The notes under the pieces: model-generated
Databases searched by the model: none
Told to the model about the DNA's origin: nothing
The model's input: the letters and a program-made list of their open reading frames with translations, nothing else
In this document: positions 7,093 to 11,124 of the stretch, in pieces
Layout: each line of letters begins with the position of its first letter
Numbering within the stretch: the first letter of the stretch is position 1
Program-made: the position numbers and the translations under genes
Source of the DNA: an uncultured Shinella sp.
Lineage (GTDB): Bacteria > Pseudomonadota > Alphaproteobacteria > Rhizobiales > Rhizobiaceae
Direction: 5' to 3'
NCBI RefSeq assembly: GCF_946479415.1
Contig: NZ_CAMLFY010000134.1
Coordinates: 1 to 11,124 of the forward strand
DNA: 11,124 nucleotides

Positions 7093-8037
7093 CTATCCCC
7101 GTAACGGGGCTATAGCGCGCTCGAATTCCGGCAGCACATCGAACAGATCCGCGACGAGGCCGTAGTCGGCGACCTGGAAGATCGGCGCCTCCTCGTCCTT
7201 GTTGATCGCCACGATCACCTTCGAGTCCTTCATGCCCGCCAGATGCTGGATCGCACCCGAGATGCCGCAGGCGATGTAGAGCTGCGGCGCGACCACCTTG
7301 CCCGTCTGACCGACCTGCCAGTCGTTCGGCGCATAGCCGGCATCGACGGCCGCGCGGCTTGCACCGACGGCCGCACCCAGCTTGTCGGCGACAGGCAGGA
7401 TGACCTCCTGGAATTTTTCAGATGAGCCCAGTGCGCGACCGCCCGAGATGATGATCTTGGCCGAGGTCAGTTCCGGACGATCCGACGACGACAGGGCGTC
7501 CTTGACGTGGGTCGACAGACCCGGATTCGCGGCGGCCGGGATGGTCTCGACCAAGGCGCTTCCGCCCTCGCCGGCTGCGGCAAACGACGCCGTGCGCACG
7601 GTGATCACCGTCTTGGTGTCGGTGGACTGCACCGTCTGGATGGCATTGCCCGCATAGATCGGACGCTTGAACGTGTCGGCACTGATGACCTCGACGATCT
7701 CCGAGACCTGCGCGACATCGAGCAGGGCCGCCACGCGCGGCAAAACGTTCTTGCCGACCGAGGTCGCAGCCGAGACGATGGCGTCATAGCTGCCGGCGAG
7801 CGACACGATGAGTGCCGCCAGCGGTTCGGCGAGGTTGTTGCCGAGGCTTGCATCGTCGGCGAGCAGCACCTTGGAGACGCCCGAGAGCTTTGCGGCCGCA
7901 TCGGCCGCAGCCTTTGCGCCCGAGCCGGCGACGAGCACATGCACGTCGGAGCCGATCTTGGAGGCTGCGGTCAGCGCCTTGGCGGTCTGATCGGAAAGGT
8001 GTGCGTTGTCGTGGTCTGCCAGAAGAAGAATGGCCAT
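7093..8037 (-). CDS. etfA: Electron transfer flavoprotein alpha subunit
   Basis: This is the FAD-binding subunit of the soluble ETF heterodimer, which takes electrons from acyl-CoA dehydrogenases and similar flavoenzymes and passes them to ETF:ubiquinone oxidoreductase. It is 314 residues, usual for bacterial EtfA. The C-terminal FAD domain shows the expected series SGGRALGS (198-205), [20 protein letters not shown] (225-244), [20 protein letters not shown] (243-262) and [20 protein letters not shown] (278-297). The start at 8037 has GGGAGAA (8045-8051) seven bases upstream. It sits 22 bases downstream of etfB in the same operon. The stop codon is inside a small dyad (GCTAT...CCCCG/CGGGG...ATAGC, about 7092-7116) that may help termination. 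In many Rhizobiales the next gene is a 3-hydroxybutyryl-CoA dehydrogenase (hbdA); here it is not present. Confidence 0.96.
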   Translation of the reverse strand: MAILLLADHDNAHLSDQTAKALTAASKIGSDVHVLVAGSGAKAAADAAAKLSGVSKVLLADDASLGNNLAEPLAALIVSLAGSYDAIVSAATSVGKNVLPRVAALLDVAQVSEIVEVISADTFKRPIYAGNAIQTVQSTDTKTVITVRTASFAAAGEGGSALVETIPAAANPGLSTHVKDALSSSDRPELTSAKIIISGGRALGSSEKFQEVILPVADKLGAAVGASRAAVDAGYAPNDWQVGQTGKVVAPQLYIACGISGAIQHLAGMKDSKVIVAINKDEEAPIFQVADYGLVADLFDVLPEFERAIAPLRG

Positions 8038-8044
8038 GGTTGTG

Positions 8045-8051
8045 TTCTCCC
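8045..8051 (-). promoter_or_regulatory. Ribosome binding site of etfA
   Basis: GGGAGAA on the minus strand, seven bases before the ATG at 8037, within the 22-base etfB-etfA gap. It fixes the etfA start. Confidence 0.7.
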
Positions 8052-8059
8052 TTTCCTGC

Positions 8060-8812
8060 TTAGAGCACGCCGGCTTCGGTCTTGAGCTTCTCGACCAGCT
8101 CGGCGACCGACTTGACCTTGACGCCGGCCTTGCGGCCCGACGGCTCCTCGGTCTTCAGCACCTTCAGGCGCGGGCTCGTATCGACGCCGAAATCGGCCGG
8201 CGACTTCTTGTCGAGCGGCTTCTTCTTCGCCTTCATGATGTTCGGCAGCGAAGCATAGCGCGGCTCGTTCAAACGCAGGTCCGTCGTCACGACGGCCGGA
8301 AGCTTGACCTCGATCGTCTGGAGACCGCCATCGACCTCGCGCGTGACCTGGGCAGACCCCGAGCCGATCTCGACCTTCGAGGCAAACGTCGCCTGCGCCC
8401 AGCCGAGCAGCGCCGACAGCATCTGGCCGGTCTGGTTCGAGTCATCATCGATCGCCTGCTTGCCGACGATGATGAGGCCCGGCTGTTCGGCTTCCGCGAC
8501 ACCCTTGAGGATCTTGGCCACCGCCAACGGCTCGACGGCATCGTCCGTCTCGACCAGCACGGCGCGATCGGCACCCATGGCGAGCGCGGTCCGCAGCGTC
8601 TCTTCGGCCTTTGCCGGACCGATCGACACCACGACCACTTCCTCAGCCTTGCCGGCTTCCTTCAGACGCAGCGCCTCTTCCACGGAGATTTCGTCGAACG
8701 GGTTCATCGACATCTTCACATTCGCAAGCTCGACGCCCGAACCATCCGACTTCACGCGGATCTTTACGTTGTAATCAACAACGCGTTTGACTGGGACAAG
8801 GATTTTCAACAT
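8060..8812 (-). CDS. etfB: Electron transfer flavoprotein beta subunit
   Basis: This is the AMP-binding partner of EtfA, which docks onto acyl-CoA dehydrogenases. It is 250 residues, the normal length. The start region [20 protein letters not shown] is typical and leads to [16 protein letters not shown] (37-52), VVSIGP (61-66), the AMP-site region [15 protein letters not shown] (117-131) and the recognition loop [20 protein letters not shown] (181-200), which carries the conserved anchoring leucine and the lysine cluster. The ATG at 8812 is chosen over an in-frame start at 8869 because it begins the conserved strand and has AAAGG (8818-8822) five bases upstream. It is the first gene of etfBA; the promoter should lie in 8813-9000. 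Codon use is strongly GC3-biased like nrdJ and unlike the LysR-PrpD-CitE-VOC genes, as expected of a highly expressed core gene. Confidence 0.96.
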   Translation of the reverse strand: MLKILVPVKRVVDYNVKIRVKSDGSGVELANVKMSMNPFDEISVEEALRLKEAGKAEEVVVVSIGPAKAEETLRTALAMGADRAVLVETDDAVEPLAVAKILKGVAEAEQPGLIIVGKQAIDDDSNQTGQMLSALLGWAQATFASKVEIGSGSAQVTREVDGGLQTIEVKLPAVVTTDLRLNEPRYASLPNIMKAKKKPLDKKSPADFGVDTSPRLKVLKTEEPSGRKAGVKVKSVAELVEKLKTEAGVL

Positions 8813-9247
8813 TACTGCCTTTCGATATGAGAGGTTTTCGAGGCTCCGAGATATCGGCAAGCTCCTCATTGCTCATTCAGCGATCATCGGCCCGAGCATC
8901 ATCCGGACGGCTCGTTCCCGTTAACCTCATCAGTGTTTGAATAACGAACGCGACCATTTTGCCTTCGCCTCGAATTACGGTCGTCTGCCAGACCGAGGTC
9001 ATCGCGCAGCGTCACGCATCTGCCGATCGATATGGCCGCGCACGGTTATCCTCCCCGGACGGCAGAAAGCAAAAATATCAAATTGTGAAAGCGGCTATAG
9101 GGAACGCCTATTGCCCACCCGCAGAAGATTGATGCGGATTCTGTATCAAGAAATTCAGACTTTGGCGTTGCCCTTTTGGGAGTTGGCAGCAACGTTACTG
9201 AAAATGCCCGCTCAAGGCGCAGTACAGAACAATACATGTGGGAACCA
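8813..9247. other. Divergent upstream region of etfBA and the asparaginase gene
   Basis: About 435 bases without a convincing gene, and more A/T-rich than the flanking etf genes. Visible: a CGATAT/ATATCG dyad (8823-8828 with 8851-8856) just upstream of etfB, and a TTGAT-N11-ATCAA dyad (9129-9149) about 100 bases before the asparaginase start, the general shape of a LysR-type box. No promoter with two good boxes could be assigned by eye. Confidence 0.5.
9129..9149. promoter_or_regulatory. TTGAT-N11-ATCAA dyad upstream of the asparaginase gene
   Basis: The 5-bp arms are perfect, with 11 bases between them, about 100 bases upstream of the start. LysR-type regulators recognise T-N11-A dyads, so this is a possible operator. 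Arms this short also occur by chance. Confidence 0.2.
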
Positions 9248-10228
9248 ATGAAGCCGAAGATCAAAATAATCGGGCTAGGGGGCACAATTGCGAGCTCTTC
9301 TCAGCGCACCGCATCGGGGGTCGTACCGACCCTGACCGCCGCCGATCTTATCAGTGCGATCCCGGCCCTGTCGGATATAGCGGACATCGAAGCCGAGAAT
9401 TTCGCAAACGTTCCATCGACAGAGATCACTCTCAGCCTCCTGCTGAATTTGGCGGCGACGATCCGAAAGCTTGAAATCGAGAAGTATTCCGGCGTCGTCA
9501 TCACCCAGGGAACCGACACCATCGAGGAAACGGCGTACGTGCTGAACCTCCTGCTGGACTGTGATTTTCCGGTGGTCGTCACAGGCGCCATGAGAAACCC
9601 GACTCTTCCTGGAGCGGACGGACCGGCGAACCTTGCAGCAGCGGTCGCGTGTGCCACATCCATTCACTGTCGAAACCAGGGCGTCCTCGTCGTGAGCGAC
9701 GATACCATCCATGCGGCAGACTGGGTTCAAAAACGCGATACGTCCTCGACATCGGCATTTTGGTCGCCGTCCCCACTCGGATGGATATCGGAAGGAATTC
9801 CGGCGATACGCGCGCGCGTTCCACGCCGTCCGGCCATAACTTTACCGGAGGCAGGCCAACCGCCATTCGTTCCGATAATAAGGCCTGCCCTTTGGGATGA
9901 CGACCGGTTGCTGAACGCAGCGCTGGCGCAGGGTGCGTCGGGCATAATCCTGGATCTGTCAGGAGGCGGGCATGTCGCTTCCGGTCTTGTTCCGTCGATC
10001 GCCGAGGCCGCCGGGCGGTTGCCCGTCGTCTTTGCGAGCAGGACCAGAGGCGGGCGCGTCCTTTCGGCGACATATGGGCAGAAGGGTGCGGAGATCGATC
10101 TGATCAACCGAGGTTGCATTCCCGCCGTGGATCTCGATGCGCTCAAGGCGCGCCTGCTTCTCCTCCTCCTGCTTCTAGCTGGTCGGAGCGAGCAATTCAC
10201 TGACTACTGCCAACTCAGCTTCAAATAA
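9248..10228 (+). CDS. L-asparaginase / type II asparaginase-family amidohydrolase
   Basis: The 326-residue product belongs to the bacterial asparaginase/glutaminase family, which hydrolyses the side-chain amide of asparagine or related half-amides to the acid and ammonia. Both catalytic threonine motifs are present: GGTIA (11-15, Thr13) and [12 protein letters not shown] (86-97, Thr89-Asp90), plus Lys162 (WVQKRDT) and ADGP (123-126). Thr89, Asp90 and Lys162 match the Escherichia coli AnsB numbering as I recall it. Departures from the family norm are GADGP for the usual SADGP, HAAD where HAAR is common, no tyrosine in the mobile loop after GGTIA, and a run of eight leucines near the C-terminus (303-310). 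No signal peptide is evident, so it is probably cytoplasmic. The ATG at 9248 puts GGTIA at the usual position; ATG 9236 and TTG 9176 are possible longer starts. The CE4 gene follows 59 bases downstream, so the two probably form an operon. Confidence 0.88.
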   Translation: MKPKIKIIGLGGTIASSSQRTASGVVPTLTAADLISAIPALSDIADIEAENFANVPSTEITLSLLLNLAATIRKLEIEKYSGVVITQGTDTIEETAYVLNLLLDCDFPVVVTGAMRNPTLPGADGPANLAAAVACATSIHCRNQGVLVVSDDTIHAADWVQKRDTSSTSAFWSPSPLGWISEGIPAIRARVPRRPAITLPEAGQPPFVPIIRPALWDDDRLLNAALAQGASGIILDLSGGGHVASGLVPSIAEAAGRLPVVFASRTRGGRVLSATYGQKGAEIDLINRGCIPAVDLDALKARLLLLLLLLAGRSEQFTDYCQLSFK

Positions 10229-10245
10229 CAACAGCTCAACGAATT

Positions 10246-10268
10246 GTGGCGGCCTTGCCGTCCGCCAC
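10246..10268 (+). repeat. Small inverted repeat in the asparaginase-CE4 gap
   Basis: GTGGCGG (10246-10252) and CCGCCAC (10262-10268) form a 7-bp GC-rich stem with a 9-base loop, ending 7 bases before the ribosome site of the CE4 gene. There is no T-tract. It may be an mRNA-processing or stabilising hairpin in the operon. Confidence 0.4.
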
Positions 10269-10275
10269 GCCAACA

Positions 10276-10281
10276 AAGGAG
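10276..10281 (+). promoter_or_regulatory. Ribosome binding site of the CE4 gene
   Basis: AAGGAG, six bases before the ATG at 10288. It decides the start in favour of [12 protein letters not shown] over an in-frame codon at 10246. Confidence 0.8.
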
Positions 10282-10287
10282 AACAGC

Positions 10288-11094
10288 ATGGCCAAGAAAA
10301 TCTTCTGCAGCTTCGGCACCGACATCGATTCCGTTGCAGGATGGATCGGTTCCTACGGCGGCGGCGATAGTCCGTCAGATATTCAGCGCGGCATCTTTGC
10401 CTCGGAGGTCGGGGTTCCCCGTCTGCTCCGGCTTTTCAAGAAATACGACCTTCAAACGACCTTCTTCATTCCCGGTCACTCCCTGGAAACATTCCCGGAT
10501 CAGATGAAGATGATCGTCGATCAAGGGCACGAAGTCGGCGCTCACGGATACCTGCACGAGAACCCCATTGCCATGACTCCGCAGCAGGAGGAAGACGTCC
10601 TCGTAAAGTCGATCGAGGTGATCGAGAAGGTCACCGGCAAGGCACCGCGCGGCTACGTGGCCCCCTGGTGGGAAATGTCCAATTCAACGGCTGCGCTTCT
10701 TCAAAAATACGGTTTCCGCTACGATCACTCCCAAGGCTATCGCGATTTCCAGCCGTTCTACGCCCGCGTTGGCGACAGCTGGAATACGATCGACTACACC
10801 AAGCAAGCAAAGGATTGGATGCATCCTCTGAAACACGGCACGGAAATCGATCTCGTGGATATCGGTGCCAACTGGTATACCGACGATCTGCCGCCGATGA
10901 TGTTCATCAAGAAAGCGCCGAACAGCCACGGCTTCGTCAATCCCAGAGATATCGAGCAAATGTGGCGCGACCAGTTCGACTGGGTCTATCGCGAAATGGA
11001 CTACGCGGCATTCTGCTTCACGATTCACCCCGACGTCGCTGGCCGCCCCCAGGTCCTTTTGATGCTCGAGCTGTTGGTTTCCGCGCAGAACTGA
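10288..11094 (+). CDS. CE4 polysaccharide-deacetylase-fold hydrolase, HpPgdA/cyclic-imidase-like, apparently truncated at its 3' end
   Basis: The product is a metal-dependent hydrolase of the carbohydrate esterase 4 (NodB-like) superfamily, in the subgroup holding Helicobacter PgdA (HP0310), PuuE-type allantoinases and bacterial cyclic imidases. Metal ligands are at TDIDS (Asp12/Asp14), His86 and His90 (GAHGYLHE); Arg121, Trp127/Trp128 (RGYVAPWWE) and His247 ([11 protein letters not shown]) line the expected active site. Asp14, His86 and His90 coincide with the HP0310 ligand numbers as I remember them. No signal peptide is visible, which suits a cytoplasmic small-molecule hydrolase better than a cell-wall enzyme. 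The 268 residues fall short of the roughly 290-300 usual for this group: the match ends at about residue 261, and the last seven residues are read from sequence that looks like an IS21-family end. The copy may therefore be inactive. Imide, allantoin-type and peptidoglycan substrates cannot be told apart from sequence alone. Confidence 0.85.
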   Translation: MAKKIFCSFGTDIDSVAGWIGSYGGGDSPSDIQRGIFASEVGVPRLLRLFKKYDLQTTFFIPGHSLETFPDQMKMIVDQGHEVGAHGYLHENPIAMTPQQEEDVLVKSIEVIEKVTGKAPRGYVAPWWEMSNSTAALLQKYGFRYDHSQGYRDFQPFYARVGDSWNTIDYTKQAKDWMHPLKHGTEIDLVDIGANWYTDDLPPMMFIKKAPNSHGFVNPRDIEQMWRDQFDWVYREMDYAAFCFTIHPDVAGRPQVLLMLELLVSAQN

Positions 11095-11124
11095 GCCGGT
11101 TTTTCCACCGAGAAGTGAGCCACC
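11072..11124. mobile_element. Probable end of an IS21-family insertion sequence, running off the right edge
   Basis: From 11072 the sequence begins TGTTGGTTTCCGCG and contains two near-identical decamers, GAACTGAGCC (11088-11097) and GAAGTGAGCC (11112-11121), spaced by 24 bases. IS21-family elements begin with TG and carry several short repeats of this ANTGA(C/G)CC kind at each end. The start of this sequence coincides with the place where the CE4 protein stops matching its family. No transposase (istA/istB) lies inside the window, so the call rests on the terminal pattern only. Confidence 0.5.

Noticed and set aside
7507..8830. Long + strand open frames opposite etfA and etfB
   Set aside because: They are antisense to two well-conserved ETF subunits and contain Arg/Leu/His-rich sequence without recognisable motifs.
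8937..9251. A 104-codon frame in the etfB-asparaginase gap
   Set aside because: It starts with TTG, has no good ribosome site or recognisable motif, and overlaps the asparaginase start; the region is better read as regulatory.
1..11124. CRISPR arrays, tRNA or rRNA genes, prophage or toxin-antitoxin genes
   Set aside because: No regularly spaced repeats, cloverleaf or rRNA-like sequence, or phage and toxin-antitoxin motifs were seen in either strand.

Overview
The window looks like a chromosomal or large-replicon segment from an alphaproteobacterium of the order Hyphomicrobiales, most likely Rhizobiaceae (Rhizobium, Agrobacterium, Ensifer or Shinella type). The grounds are a GC-rich coding style, a B12-dependent ribonucleotide reductase with the C-terminal Cys-rich tail typical of rhizobial NrdJ, and an etfB-etfA pair with strongly biased codons. 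The species cannot be fixed from the sequence alone.

Layout, left to right. (1) The 3' two thirds of nrdJ on +, running in from the left edge and ending in a strong hairpin. (2) An intergenic stretch of about 300 bases between convergent genes, holding a long interrupted inverted repeat. (3) A compact minus-strand operon, read right to left: a LysR-type regulator, an MmgE/PrpD-family protein, a CitE/citramalyl-CoA-lyase-like protein and a small VOC (GLOD5-like) protein. The last three overlap by 8 and 4 bases. (4) About 400 bases without a gene, carrying a perfect 15-bp inverted repeat. (5) etfB-etfA on the minus strand. (6) About 435 bases of divergent upstream region. (7) A plus-strand pair: an L-asparaginase-family amidohydrolase and a CE4 (HpPgdA/cyclic-imidase-like) deacetylase. 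The CE4 gene loses its usual C-terminus at what looks like the terminal repeat of an IS21-family insertion sequence at the right edge.

The most interesting part is the LysR-PrpD-CitE-VOC operon. The same four families occur together in the itaconate-degradation / intracellular-proliferation clusters of Pseudomonas aeruginosa (PA0877-PA0883) and, except for PrpD, in the Salmonella rip locus with the STM3117 VOC gene. Here the two genes that would activate and hydrate itaconate (CoA-transferase Ict and hydratase Ich) are absent between the shared genes. The operon is therefore either a stripped-down version relying on genes elsewhere or a related pathway with another C5 or branched dicarboxylate substrate. 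The second point of interest is the asparaginase/CE4 pair, which could form a two-step route from a cyclic imide through a half-amide to a dicarboxylate plus ammonia. That pairing is inference. nrdJ and etfBA look like core genes by composition, while the two catabolic blocks look accessory.
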